Part shown: piece by piece, positions 1 to 10,167 of the stretch
How positions within the stretch are numbered: position 1 is the first letter of the stretch
Layout: each line of letters begins with the position of its first letter
Assembly: GCA_964034945.1 (NCBI GenBank)
Contig: OZ035962.1
Coordinates: 114,081,234 to 114,145,233 of the forward strand
Source: Chrysopilus asiliformis
Taxonomy: Eukaryota > Arthropoda > Insecta > Diptera > Rhagionidae
Length of the DNA stretch: 64,000 nucleotides
Direction of reading: 5' to 3'
The notes under the pieces: model-generated
Seen by the model: the letters and a program-made list of their open reading frames with translations, nothing else
Databases searched by the model: none
What the model was told of the DNA's origin: nothing
Made by a program: the position numbers and the translations under genes

Positions 1-341
1 TCCAATTGCTCAGCAATTTTCATGATCTTCGGTATCTGACTCTGTGTAACGTTCACCTCCCCCGTGTACATATACTCGAGAAGTGCTCGCATTTCGAACG
101 CCTGTACACCCGGAAAGAGGATGCTGCAATGATCCATCGGAACATCCTGCAGTATCGATTGGAAATAGGGAGAGTTGGCGGCCAGGACGACGCGATGCGC
201 CTTGAACTGCACCTGATCGTCAACAACAATTGTGCAGTCGACGTAGCTTTCCATTTTGATAAGGGCGTCCAGGATTTCGACCAAGTTCGATTTGTGGTTG
301 TTCCATCGCAGGCAATATGTTTGTCCTTCGCTGCTACCCAT
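1..341 (-). CDS. BTB/POZ-domain transcription factor, first coding exon (partial)
   Basis: The minus strand from 341 to the window edge encodes 113 residues plus two bases of the next codon, and the gene continues off the left edge. The residues form most of an insect 'ttk-group' BTB/POZ domain: YCLRWNNHKSNL (residues 9-20), YVDCTI (33-38), FKAHRVVLAANSPYFQSIL (46-64) with the conserved A-H-R and S-P-Y-F, then the ALLEYMYTGEV helix (86-96) and QIPKIMKIAEQL (102-113). Such proteins normally carry C2H2 zinc-finger, HTH or AT-hook DNA-binding regions further on; none is in view. BTB domains dimerise and recruit corepressors in the nucleus. The start is firm: it has an A-rich context (AAAAATGG) and an in-frame TGA two codons upstream. 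The VLAANSPYFQ-type core resembles the ribbon-like subgroup, but I cannot assign an ortholog, so no symbol is given. Codon use is much more G+C-rich than the surrounding DNA, as expected for real coding sequence. Confidence 0.96.
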   Translation of the reverse strand, partial: MGSSEGQTYCLRWNNHKSNLVEILDALIKMESYVDCTIVVDDQVQFKAHRVVLAANSPYFQSILQDVPMDHCSILFPGVQAFEMRALLEYMYTGEVNVTQSQIPKIMKIAEQL

Positions 342-465
342 TTTTCAATTTTTTTAAGTTCCTTCGGTTCTCGTTTTGTCTGCTGCTTCGATTGTCCTGT
401 TGCTATTTTCGATTAATAATCCAGGTCATATAGTCGTCGTTGAAGTTGTTGATATTGGCAGCCCG
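342..465 (-). other. 5' UTR portion of the BTB exon with upstream 3' splice acceptor
   Basis: Reading on the minus strand, the sequence before the start codon is short and A-rich. It begins after a good 3' splice site: a pyrimidine-rich run ending TTTACAG, with the AG at 466-467 and the exon base at about 465. In-frame stops lie between this acceptor and the start codon, so the segment is untranslated. It implies that the BTB gene has at least one non-coding first exon at higher coordinates, separated by an intron that starts at or beyond this point. The acceptor is inferred from sequence only. Confidence 0.6.
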
Positions 466-764
466 CTGTAAACATTTAAATGAAACAAAATGCAAATCAT
501 TAGAAACAAATTGTCGTAATGGAATTGTAAACGTTCATTAAAAATTCAACTTATCGTGCCGATAATTTTTGCAATAAACAGACAATTATGAACAATAAAA
601 CAATGAGAAGCTCATATCTTTCCGTATGTATAAGTTTGGATTATATTTCTCATTGATATTCGTATATTTTTTTCTTCAATTAAATTTTATGCAGAAATAA
701 AATTGACATTTGTACCTGAATGTTGCAGGAGTTTTTTTTAAATGCATTTAAAGCACAAGAAAAA
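466..764. other. A+T-rich intron-like sequence
   Basis: Presumed intron or upstream DNA of the BTB gene. Apart from homopolymer-like A and T runs I see nothing specific here. Confidence 0.5.
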
Positions 765-905
765 ACTACAATTGCCAGGAGCAATCCTCATAGACTCTTT
801 ATGAGAATAAATCGATTTTCGATAGATAATTTTCCATCTGTGTAGAGAATGAGCGAAGGAGTGGACCGATTGGGTTTTGATGTATGCAAGAGTTATGTCA
901 AATCA
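765..905 (-). repeat. Fragment of the (GTCY)n-cored dispersed repeat
   Basis: The segment contains 'ggaccgattgggttttgatgta' followed by 'agttatgt' and a preceding 'catctgtg...gagaatgagcgaaggagtgg'. The same ordered motifs occur at 8520-8570, 13860-13900 (opposite strand) and 45838-45870. Only the end distal to the GTCY core is present, so this is a truncated copy. Confidence 0.55.
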
Positions 906-1120
906 TGTTATAAATATTTATTTTACTTAGATACAATATGTATATAACGAAGATTATAATCTTTTTTATTTAACTTTAATTTGTACTTTTTAATTATTAA
1001 TTTATACCTTTTAATTGGCATATAAATACAGGAAGAGCTCGATTTTCGCACAAGGTAAAATTAAAGCCGTTGCGACAATCGAAGTTACCAAAAAATATGT
1101 TGGGGAAGTATGTTTACACC

Positions 1121-1300
1121 AGAGATGACAACTGATTTTTTGAACCGAACCAAAAACCACTGAACCATTGATATTTAGTGAACCAAAACTAAACTATAAA
1201 CCGAACCACTCTGTAAAAAATTTGGTCGAATTTAACCAAAACCGAATCATTTAAAAAAAAATGATGGTCGAACCAAACCAAAGTGGTATCAACTTCAGAA
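1121..1300. repeat. Degenerate GAACC(A)AAA-rich tract
   Basis: This stretch repeats variants of 'gaaccaaa', 'accgaacca' and 'aaccaaaac' more than ten times over about 150 bp, without a fixed period. It looks like a decayed simple repeat, or a low-complexity part of the dispersed element immediately to its right. No reading frame of note is open through it. Confidence 0.5.
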
Positions 1301-1440
1301 TCGGTATCAGGGACCCCAGATGAAAGTTTTTTCCAGAAAATTTGAGGAAAACGAGATTCACATTATCCTTACAGGACCTTCCGTTGGCCTTACAAGCACG
1401 AAGTAGTGAAAGTATTGTATTGACACCACACAAAGTGGCA
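1301..1440 (+). repeat. Fragment related to the 42-kb tandem repeat unit
   Basis: Positions 1363-1385 read 'ttatccttacaggacc' followed by 'ttccgtt'. This is nearly identical to the start of both 115-bp units at 42001 and 42116 ('ttatccttgcaggact' then 'ttccgtt') and to the third partial unit at 42231. Shortly downstream both loci carry a G/A-C-A-C-C-R-C-A-C type segment. This marks a dispersed family with copies at both ends of the window. Confidence 0.45.
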
Positions 1441-3830
1441 AAATGTCATCTTCCTAGGTTGCATAGTTTCGGAAATATTTATAAGCTTCTAACGATTTGA
1501 AAATATAGGTAACGATAAAGCAACTTAATACAAAAGTCGACAAAAGTTTTTAAAGTAGCCGTCTATTTCTTCCCAGAGATCTTTCAGCAGATTTGCTTCA
1601 ATGTTAAAATTTCCTCTTTTTGCGAGGAAACCATTTATCCAAACTCTCCTTTATTTATTTTTTTGCTAACTTTTGATCGCTTTCTGACATATTCCGACCG
1701 AAGTCGTATGCGATTCAATAAGACACCATAGCAAATCGCAAGCCCTGTCAAATCGAAAAACTTCGTAGAGAGGATAGTCGCATACGATTTTTAGTCTTAC
1801 GTGTAAACGCCGTGTTATGTTGCAAAAATGTTAGAGGCGCAATCCTGAAACCTTTTTCCAAATTCAGAATAACAAAAAATTCTGTAAATGATTCTCATAC
1901 CTATAGAGTATAAAAATGTATGCATCTATCAAAAAGTAAAAAAGCTTTTGTATTCATTCATACTTAAATGCCATTGGACAAAAATGTCCAGCATAAATTA
2001 ATATATATTATTTAATTATCTCGACCTCTAGGATTTTTCAATATTTTTAATTTGAATTTTGGTCTATAGGTCATGATGGAATATTTTTGTTTATATATTC
2101 TCACCTAGAGCTATTTTGTAACCAACTGTATGAAGCTTTTTATTAGCAAAGGCTCAAACCGCTCAAACATTTAAAAAAACTGGTGAGAAAATTTTTAAAC
2201 AAAAATCAGTTTAATTAAATTAGTTTAATACCAAAATAACTGACTACAATACTAATAATATTAAGACTTTATCAAAGCTACAAATCAACTGAAAACATAA
2301 AAACTATTTTGTTGTCTTCTCCATTCTTGTGACAGAGAATAAAAATGAACTTGGTTTTACTTTGGTAAGAAATGTATATTTAACAAAATAGTTATTTTTG
2401 TACTAAACTGTTATAATTTGTAGCCAGTTCCTTGAGAATAATGAACACTTACCATTTATCTATAAATAAATATCTAAAAAATGTGTAAAACGTCATTACT
2501 TTTACCATTTTTCTAAATTCAATTAATAGTCAAGGTTTGACGTAGTTTTTGTCATAATCCTTGATAAATTTTGTGTTTTGATGTTAATTACTAGTTTCTC
2601 GCTTTATATTTTTAGCATTTTTGACATTAATTCCCATTGTCTATATGTGTAATGCAAACAGGTTGTTTTCACAAAAAAGTGAAGGTAAATATTTTCACAA
2701 ATTATCCTCTTAACCCATTTTTATTCAATTATTGCGTTTTGTTGTATATTTTTATTTTATTTCAAATGACAACTATCAAGCCCCAAACACTTCAAGGCGT
2801 CATCGTCCTCGTCTTCAGTGTCTTCGTTGTCCCACGAAATATGCTAACATCTACTGAAACATCTAATGCCTAAGATTGAACAACATAAAACAATTAAACA
2901 AACTCCATCATAGGCACCTTCATTTGTAGATTTAAACAAAGGAAACTAAACTATCTAACTAAAACCGAACTCACCCTACTGGGGTCACTACTGCTATTCT
3001 CCTAACTAGTCCTTGTCGCAGTTCTTTTGAAATGATGAGAATTTAAGAAATCTTTGAAGCGAATTGATGATAGAAGAAATCCTACCTCTGGTATACAATG
3101 ATTAAAACGATGGATTCACGGATTAAAAATATTTTTGTTTGCGTCCCGCATTTTGAATTTAAAAATCTTGTCACCTGATAAGTGTGCCTACGACTTTTGT
3201 ATAATAGACGGTTAAGTAAAGTAGACGGTTAAGAACGCAGCTAATACGAAAAATATATCCTGTAATTAAAAATTGAAAAGATTTGAAAGGGAAAACACAC
3301 TTCTTTCCTCAAATATTAAAAATTTATATTTGTGAAAACGAAAATGTTTTCTCTTTAGGATCTTTTGACAGTTGCAGGACATCAAAAAATTATTTTGAAA
3401 ATATGTGGTCTTATTATTTACGATTTGAAAAAAAGACATTAGTTTACTAAAAAGCATTGAGAACAAAATTTGCATAACGATGAGTCAATTGGTTGGTAAG
3501 AAATTTACTATCGTTACAGACACTGTGGGAAAATTTGGATATTTTCTTCCTGGCAATTGCATAATATATGCAAATAAACACCAAAAAAGGGTTATCATCA
3601 TTGATGCACATTGTGGGAAATTTCATCTAATTTCCATAATTTTTGCTGTTCTGGCTTTATTACCTGCAGCTGATTCAGTAACAGTAATTCAGTTTAATAT
3701 TTTTGGAGGATCTTCGCTTTTTTTTGTAATCCAACAAGCCGTTTCAGGGGATGTTTTGTGTCATCATCGCCATCATGAACACTCAGTGTCCATTTTTTCT
3801 CATTTATTCTTCAAAAATATATAAATTTTA
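1441..3830. other. A+T-rich sequence without recognised features
   Basis: Long A+T-rich filler. A 114-codon open frame at 3480-3824 (+) has no recognisable domain or fly-like codon bias and I do not call it a gene. A 10-bp element TCGTATGCGA near 1703 recurs inverted near 1778. Nothing else specific is seen. Confidence 0.5.
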
Positions 3831-4560
3831 ATTGCATTATTTGCTCGTCTGTAGTGCGACACGCACCGCCGAGTTTTCCGTCATGAAACCGAATTTATGA
3901 TGAAATTAATTTAACTAAAGACTGCGCTGTGATGCTAAAAAAAACAACAGAAGCCAAACTCTACCCACAGTTGCCGAAAATTGCTCGCCAGAAAAGCAGG
4001 AAAAAAGCGAATTTTCACGATAAAAAAGAAACCACCAAAGAAAAAAGCAGGGGTCAAACCGTAGTACAACATGGGCGAACTTCCTGCTTTTCGACAACAT
4101 CATGAATGTAAGCCCCGCACCCTACTATCGTTAGAAATCCCTTTGCATTTGCTGCCGATGCTTCCTTATTTTCGCCCTACACACAATCCGCGGTAAACGC
4201 AACACAAAAAATTTCCAGTTGTGGGGGTGCAGTTTCGCTCGCATTTTCTTCCCTTGAACTGATGACGGCGGAGTTCAATTCAAAGTGCTTCCGTGTGTTC
4301 TCCCCACTCCATCTACCCTATGCCGTATGCAAAATTTTACATCACATTCTCTCTCTCTTGCACTACCTATCGTCGCAGTCAGCTCCGCTTTTCCAGGTCT
4401 TCAATCCAAGTTGCATGCGATCATAGTAAATGGCTGACTGCTTTTCAAGCAATTTCGACGTTGGCTAAAAACTTTTGGTTCACATTGCAGAAGGGTCGCC
4501 TGCGATATTCCAAAAATAACCTCAAATTCCGGCTGGCCATGCACTAAATTTTTGTTGAAT
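3831..4560. other. Less A+T-rich island, candidate regulatory DNA
   Basis: Base composition becomes more balanced and complex than in the flanks, with short motifs such as a CT run (ttctctctctcttgc at about 4349), 'tatgcaaaat' and 'catgcgatcat'. No convincing coding frame or splice pattern is visible. I read it as possible cis-regulatory DNA of the BTB gene. Confidence 0.3.
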
Positions 4561-6650
4561 TCGAGGCCAAGCCCTAAAGTCGAAATTTAGAGCATTTCAG
4601 TGATATCAGTAGCAACGGAACCCAAGCCCAATATTTTAAAGAAAATGCACGCGTTTTTAAAATGCGGGAGTTTTTTTTCGATAAATTTACCCCCGAACAC
4701 AGCTCTGCTGCCATGCATGCATTTTGCCAATTTATTTGGCTTTGAAAAATAGCTTTTTTGTTTGAATCACAAAAACTAGTAGAAAAAAAAATGATGAAAA
4801 GATTTAGAAAAATTGCGGATATCTCGTCGAAAAAAAAATCCAAAAAAAAATTGATAGCAACAACAAAAATACGGAGCCAATACGATTGAAAACATCCTGG
4901 TTTTTTTGTGTAAAAAATTCTGCACCAGCTCAATTCTTCAATATCTCGATTCTGTTAGTCAAAATGAAAAATGATCGTTTCGATAGGCAATTTCTGGCGA
5001 TCCCAAAACTAGAAATCCGCACAAAAAAAAAGAGGAACGGCACCATTCCAGATCTTTTCACAGGACCCTTAAGTTGATAATCGTATTTTATCGTCTTTTC
5101 TTCAGTAACAAAAAACGAGGAACGTTTTCTGCACGTGAATTTTTTTCCCATCGTGAATGAAATAAAGGAACTTATGGCTGGATTTGGTTTTTGTTCGGAG
5201 CCAAGTTTTTTTTTTTGGGAACAGGTTGCCGTTTGAAAATTGCACAAGGTTTTTTCCAAAGAGAGTTTGGGGTGCGTTTCACATGTAATTTGAGATCAAT
5301 TTGATTGATTCGGTCGAGGATTGGAATTTTTGGAAGAAGTAAAAAAAAGCAGAATTTTGGAAATTCACCTGTGTTTAATAAAAGTTTAGTTTTCTATTGT
5401 ACTATTTTCAAGTACAGCTGCTGTAGAAAAAATATTAGTGCACAAAATTAATCATAATTTTTGGTCTATTCATAGTTTTTTTCGATTTTTTTTTTGTTTT
5501 AAAACAATACACAATATTACTTACTATCCATTGTGCCTGGTCTTAAAACAGGATCTACATATATTATACAATCAGTGGCGAAATTTGGGGAGCCGTTAAA
5601 AGAGGATCAATTGGTCTTATAAGTTGGGAGATGACCCGTAAAACAAGACACTTGGGCTATCTAAGGATGTGATGTTACCAGCTCCCATATTGGTTCGTAT
5701 GCTAAGCTACTGTTTTAACACTATTCTACATGCTTGCCAACGCGGTACGCGCCAATACCGTGATTTAAAATTAAATTTTCTCAACAATTTCTCTGATAAA
5801 ATTAAATAGATGCCATCTTTTAAGAATTTAAATCACTGAAGTATGTATGTTTTAAAATACATGCAAAAAGCAAAAACTAAGATGGTCTCAATTTCCAATT
5901 TTTTGGCAATATTCTTTTTGCACATAAAAAAAAACAATTTGCAAATGAAAAGTGAAGATTTCATTTAAGCTAAGCAAATTTTCATTCAAACTAAATGTTT
6001 TTTATAAACGTTTACCAGTGAAAATGACGAAATTTCTTGAAAAACCACGGAAAAAAAACTAGAATAAACCAAAAATGAAAAAAAAAATTCATGGAATTTT
6101 ATTTACGATGAAACCCAACTGGTAAACATGTCCCCCCGGCCCTTCATCGTTGTTTTCGCACATCACTAGAACTCGATCTTCTTGGCAACGTCATCACTTG
6201 GCTAAGGCCCTAAGATTTGTTGATTTGATTTCCAAATACATTTCAACTTTTTGCCTGAATTTTTTTACTTGACTTCTGATAAGCTAACGACCAAAGACGA
6301 AAAACAATAACAGTCTGGATATGAATTCGACGGGCAGTATGCATTATTTGGCCCTTTATCGCTCTTTTGCTCGATGTTAGCACACAAACATATAGCCTAA
6401 CTGTTGCTAAGGAGAGAGAGTAGAAGGGCGGTCAAGTGAATCACTCACAAATTAAGTCACTCTGATAAATAGTTGGCACTTGAGATGACTTTGAATCCAA
6501 GGCTATGATTTTTCTCGGTGTAGAAACTGAGAGCAGAAAATATGTTGAGCAAAAACACTGAAGGGAAATAATAATATGGGAGAAAAACATAAAATAAAAC
6601 ATGTAATCGTATAAGCTTCAGAGTGAATAAAATCCACAGTTGTAAAATTG
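4561..6650. other. A-run-rich filler
   Basis: The stretch is dominated by A(6-9) and T(6-9) runs, with overlapping open frames on both strands at 4574-5259 that look like chance products of those runs. A 22-bp G+C-rich motif at 5732-5753 (GCTTGCCAACGCGGTACGCG followed by CC) recurs with three differences at 45805-45826 and probably marks a shared dead repeat. A GAGAGAGAG (GAGA-factor-like) run lies near 6413. Confidence 0.4.
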
Positions 6651-6653
6651 AAT

Positions 6654-6992
6654 TTAAAGTAGGCCTATGGATAGAAACGTATACCGAAACTCAGGCATAC
6701 ATACGAGTAAGACGTCTAATGTGGCCTTGTCCTCAACATATTTTATGAAGGGCTCCGGCCCGACTTCGGCTCCCCGTATGGCAATTTTGCAATCACAATC
6801 ATAGGAAAAATAGTTCAGATAAACACACCATAGTACGAAATTTGAATTTAAATTGGCCGTGGTTGCTAGTGTAGGTATTGTGGAATTATTCATTTCTTCG
6901 AATTGTTCTCGATGATTCTTAGTTTTTTGAGAAGTTTTTGAGGCTTTCAATACTTCTATTTGAAATAAAAATGGATCGCTTCGCTTATGCAT
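6654..6992 (-). CDS. Unrecognised coding-like ORF, possible exon or pseudo-exon
   Basis: A 112-codon frame begins at 6992 and stops at 6654. Its second half is strikingly protein-like and G+C-richer than the flanks: residues around YDCDCKIAIRGAEVGPEPF, then KYVEDKATLDVLLVCMPEF, with many synonymous codons ending in C or G. The CDC spacing followed by a later C is faintly reminiscent of the cysteine-rich cap after leucine-rich repeats, but no repeats precede it and I do not recognise the family. The first half is A+T-rich and less convincing, so if it is real the exon may begin internally, near 6830. It could be an exon of an unseen gene, a relic, or chance. Confidence 0.22.
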   Translation of the reverse strand: MHKRSDPFLFQIEVLKASKTSQKTKNHREQFEEMNNSTIPTLATTANLNSNFVLWCVYLNYFSYDCDCKIAIRGAEVGPEPFIKYVEDKATLDVLLVCMPEFRYTFLSIGLL

Positions 6993-7246
6993 TTCTAAAA
7001 AATTTCCGTTCCGAGAATATGTTTGATATCTCCTGAGATTTTACTGTCTGGTGTGTCATGCGATTAAATTTAGAAAAATGGCGAATAGATTCATGCAAAA
7101 ATCATAAAATTTGCTGTTGTATTAATTTAGGTTCTCTTTTTAGTGATGTCGTACTTTAAGCACTTTCAACAATTGAAACGTTTTGAATTATTGGCTTTGA
7201 AATTCAAGACAAATATTTCTGAAAATCTTTGGAAAATGTTTCAGTG

Positions 7247-7407
7247 GCTGTCTAGAAAATACGTCACACTTTTCGAAGGGCTGGGTTTATGGTGGTGTGC
7301 AGGCAGTTCTAAATAACATACAAAAAATCGCAAAAAGGCTAACAAAAGGGGGCTCCTTCCATTGGTCCAAAAAGCCTAAAATTAGCGTTACGTATTTTAT
7401 AGACAGC
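7247..7407. mobile_element. Small MITE with GGCTGTC-type inverted repeats
   Basis: The left end reads GGCTGTCTAGAAAATACGTC then ACACTTTT. The reverse complement of the right end (to 7407) reads TGCTGTCTATAAAATACGTA then ACGCTAATTTT. The two ends therefore form imperfect inverted repeats of about 28 bp around a 161-bp element. The same terminus (GGGCTGTCCATAAAACACGT then CACGCTAATTTT) occurs at 12205, which supports a repeat family. No target duplication is obvious. Non-autonomous; superfamily not assigned. Confidence 0.6.
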
Positions 7408-7918
7408 ATCTTATTCATAACCGTTTTCCTGCATTGGCATATAAGGGACAGTCACTATAATAAGAAAAAATATCTGATGTGAACACACCTGACTTTTTTT
7501 TACAAAATCTACATTTCTGCACAATTTACCTGACGAATAAAATACTAGTTTACATAAAAATATGAATCTTTCTTTTACAAAATCTAAAATATCTCGATGA
7601 CGGTAAAAGATATCGGATAACGGTAAAATACAAAATTATGGCAAACATTAAAACTGGTTGTCTTCCGCGATAATCGCAAAAAGCTGTTTTTTTTTTAAAT
7701 AACGGTATATCTCGATAACGGCTATATTGAGATAAGGAGTTCTGCTACAAGACAAAGACATAGAAAATTTTATTATCTTCAGCTTTTGTTAAACATAAGA
7801 CTACCCGGTTCCTAACAAGATGTGACCCAGTCCCAGAAAATCGCGGTTTTCAACAGTCCCAGTGTTAAAAAAAGAACAATTTTGTGACAAATGTTTCTCT
7901 ATTTTTCTGGGCACATGA

Positions 7919-7944
7919 GAAAAAAAAAAAAAAAAAAAAAAAAG
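7919..7944 (+). repeat. Poly(A) run
   Basis: An uninterrupted run of about 24 A residues follows 'cacatgag'. It may be a simple-sequence tract or the 3' tail of a retroposed insertion; no source element is recognisable upstream. Confidence 0.8.
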
Positions 7945-8439
7945 AAGACGGTGTTTGTCAGTGTTTGAGGTAAGCCAAATTGATTCGTTTTGTGTCGTAT
8001 ATCGAAACGTCGAATATCGAAACGTCGTATAGAGGTCTTGTATTTTGTATCTTTTCTGATATTTGTACCTATCGAAATGATAGAGCTGAAGATTCTGAAT
8101 AATGGCAAAATTTAGGATAGATTAAAAGTTTAAAAAATAATACTTTTCTCATTCGAAGAAAAACAGACTCCAGTTCATAGAAAATTTTATTGTATTAGAA
8201 ACTTTTGTTTGAAACTAGGAAACAATGTCTTTGAAAATAAGACAGATTTGCTTATACTGAAGTAAAATCTTCAGATTGAAGAGAATTTTCTTTAATTCGA
8301 GTATAAAAATATATTTCTAATATTTCTTTGGTCTGAAGACTTCTCTGAGTGCAAACGAAAAATAATTTTTTTCGTATATGAATACATAGTCTTATTTTTT
8401 ATACATATATCAATTACTACCATTTTTAGACTTTAAACA

Positions 8440-8945
8440 TAAGAAAACCCACAACTGCCAAAGCCAATCGTCAAATACTCTATATGATGACCGAGAAAAT
8501 GTTTATTTAAGAAATCTATTTGAATAAGAGAGGGGGGAAAGGAGTGGTCCGATTGGATTTTGATGTATGAATTCTAAACATATTTTACCTTTATAAATTT
8601 TTCAATATGAATCACCGTTCACGAGAAAATTGCAAAAAACTTTTTCGTTTGTATGTGGGATAGGGGAATGAATGATCCAACTTTGCACGTTCAAGAACTT
8701 GGCTTAGCCATTTACGAGAAATGAAAGTATACCAAATTTCAAGTCTCCAGCTCAATACTTTCGAAAGTTATGGTGTTCACGAAGGGACAGACACGAACGG
8801 ACAGACAGACAAACGGACGGAAAGCCGGATGTCAAAATCTTTTGTCATCCCTAACACCCTGGTGTAGCTCATTTTGTATCCGATGATTGTTTCGATGCGT
8901 TACAAACAATATACTAAATCTAATATACGCTAATTATGTTGCAAA
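8440..8945 (-). repeat. (GTCY)n-cored dispersed repeat, near-complete copy
   Basis: On the minus strand the order is: 'agtatattg' end, TTGTAACGCATCGAA, 'atcatcgg', 'ctacaccagggtgttagggatgac', a GTCCGTTTGTCTGTCTGTCC core, 'aacaccataactttcgaaag', 'gagcttgagacttgaaattt', 'tctcgtaaatg', a second block ending 'ctcgtgaacggtgattcat', and 'catacatcaaaatccaatcggacc'. The copy at 13472-13985 has the same order on the plus strand, so the two are inverted relative to each other. The GTCY microsatellite core is the hallmark of dipteran mini-me/DINE-like, Helentron-associated repeats; that assignment is an inference. Confidence 0.7.
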
Positions 8946-9790
8946 ATAGTGATACGTGTTTGTAATGCCTTTATTTATGCAGGTACTCAGTTCCGCTAAA
9001 CCAGTACTAGAATCTTATTTATCGTAATTTTTGGAACAGCAACTTTAAGAAAACCTAGCGGTTTACAGTATGTTGTTTAAAAATTAAATTAGAAAATTAC
9101 AACAAAGGTTCTGAGTTTTAGGGGTTTGTTTTTAGGAAATTGCAGATGGTGATTACGCTGACATTTTTAATAAATCTTTTAGATACCTAGTGCAAGTGGA
9201 AGATTTCAATTCAACTTTATTTTTAATTTCAAGATTGAATTCGCAACCTTTATAAAATACTGGAATATTTGAAAAAAAATTATTATCTTTTTTTTCATGT
9301 TCTCGTGATATTTAATTAATTATCACAATTTTGTAATGCAATAAAACATACTTACATTTAATTAGTGATTAAATGCTGACTTGTTAGTTGCCATTTTCGT
9401 TGATTTTTTTTAATAATCCAAGATTTAGTAGACAGAAAGTATTTGCGGAAAATTTTGAATTTTGAATGAATAAATTTTAGTAGAGCACACGCACAGCTGG
9501 TCCAAAATGGGTTACAAAAAAACAAATCCAAAAAATTGTTAAATGCCGAAAACATAAAAATTACTCAAAAAATAAATTTTAGCTGTGCGGTGCTATTCAC
9601 AAATAATTAGTTAATGTTTAATGTTAAAATATTCTTATCGTTTTTTTAAAAATCACTTGGGAATCTTTTAGCAATCCTTGTGTCAAAAAAAACTGTTATC
9701 AAATAATTTTGCACTGAATATATTTAGGGGTGGCAAGCACCAATCACATTAGTGCGCGAAATTCAAATTTGAATTCGTGAGTTTGCAAAA
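8946..9790. other. A+T-rich filler
   Basis: No gene or recognised repeat. 'aggggtggcaagcacc' at about 9725 could be the end of a decayed hAT-like element, but no partner end is visible. Confidence 0.4.
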
Positions 9791-10065
9791 ATTGAAATTC
9801 CACTTTAATTGCACACACACCACACTTTTGATTGAAGAGTGTCCTTCGATTGCACAAGTCCTGTGGGCACTTTTACTGCCTAAATGAAGAAATGTTTTTT
9901 TTTAAGAAATTAATTCTTCACATTCAGTTTGTCTTGATTGGCGAATCTCCACTTCACTTCCATAGAATTTGTTGAGTTCACCATCGCTGCAGAAAGAACT
10001 TAATTTTGTCGTAAATACCGGCAACACGTCCTCACTCAACAAAATTTCATTGTAAACTGTTCAAC

Positions 10066-10167
10066 ATGAATGATTGGGAAAAATTATCAAAAAATTCACT
10101 TATGCTGCTGGTGATTCTTCTTCTTATTCTGCTTGGATTTCTCCTTCGAATTTTACACAAGTCCTAA
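10066..10167 (+). CDS. Candidate single-pass membrane micropeptide (33 aa smORF)
   Basis: A 33-codon ORF has a hydrophilic start MNDWEKLSKNS (residues 1-11), then an unbroken hydrophobic stretch from L12 to L27 rich in L, I and V, and a basic tail around R28-H31-K32-S33. This is the shape of a one-helix membrane peptide. The start context TTCAACATGA matches the fly consensus, and the first in-frame stop upstream (TAA, 10012-10014) has no other ATG after it. Eight of the leucines use CTT, CTG or CTC rather than the TTA expected from base composition. AATAAA lies at 10231, 64 bases after the stop. Fly micropeptides of this size that sit in the sarcoplasmic reticulum (sarcolamban type) are known, but I see no specific identity. 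A chance low-complexity CTT/CTG run is the main alternative. Confidence 0.35.
   Translation: MNDWEKLSKNSLMLLVILLLILLGFLLRILHKS

Noticed and set aside
6..416. 136-codon plus-strand frame opposite the BTB exon
   Set aside because: It is the antisense shadow of the BTB coding sequence.
1696..1790. Inverted TCGTATGCGA motifs about 75 bp apart
   Set aside because: Only ten bases match and there is no target duplication or family evidence.
4574..5259. Overlapping 119- and 109-codon minus-strand frames
   Set aside because: Composed mostly of F, K, N and S from T- and A-runs; no recognisable domain.
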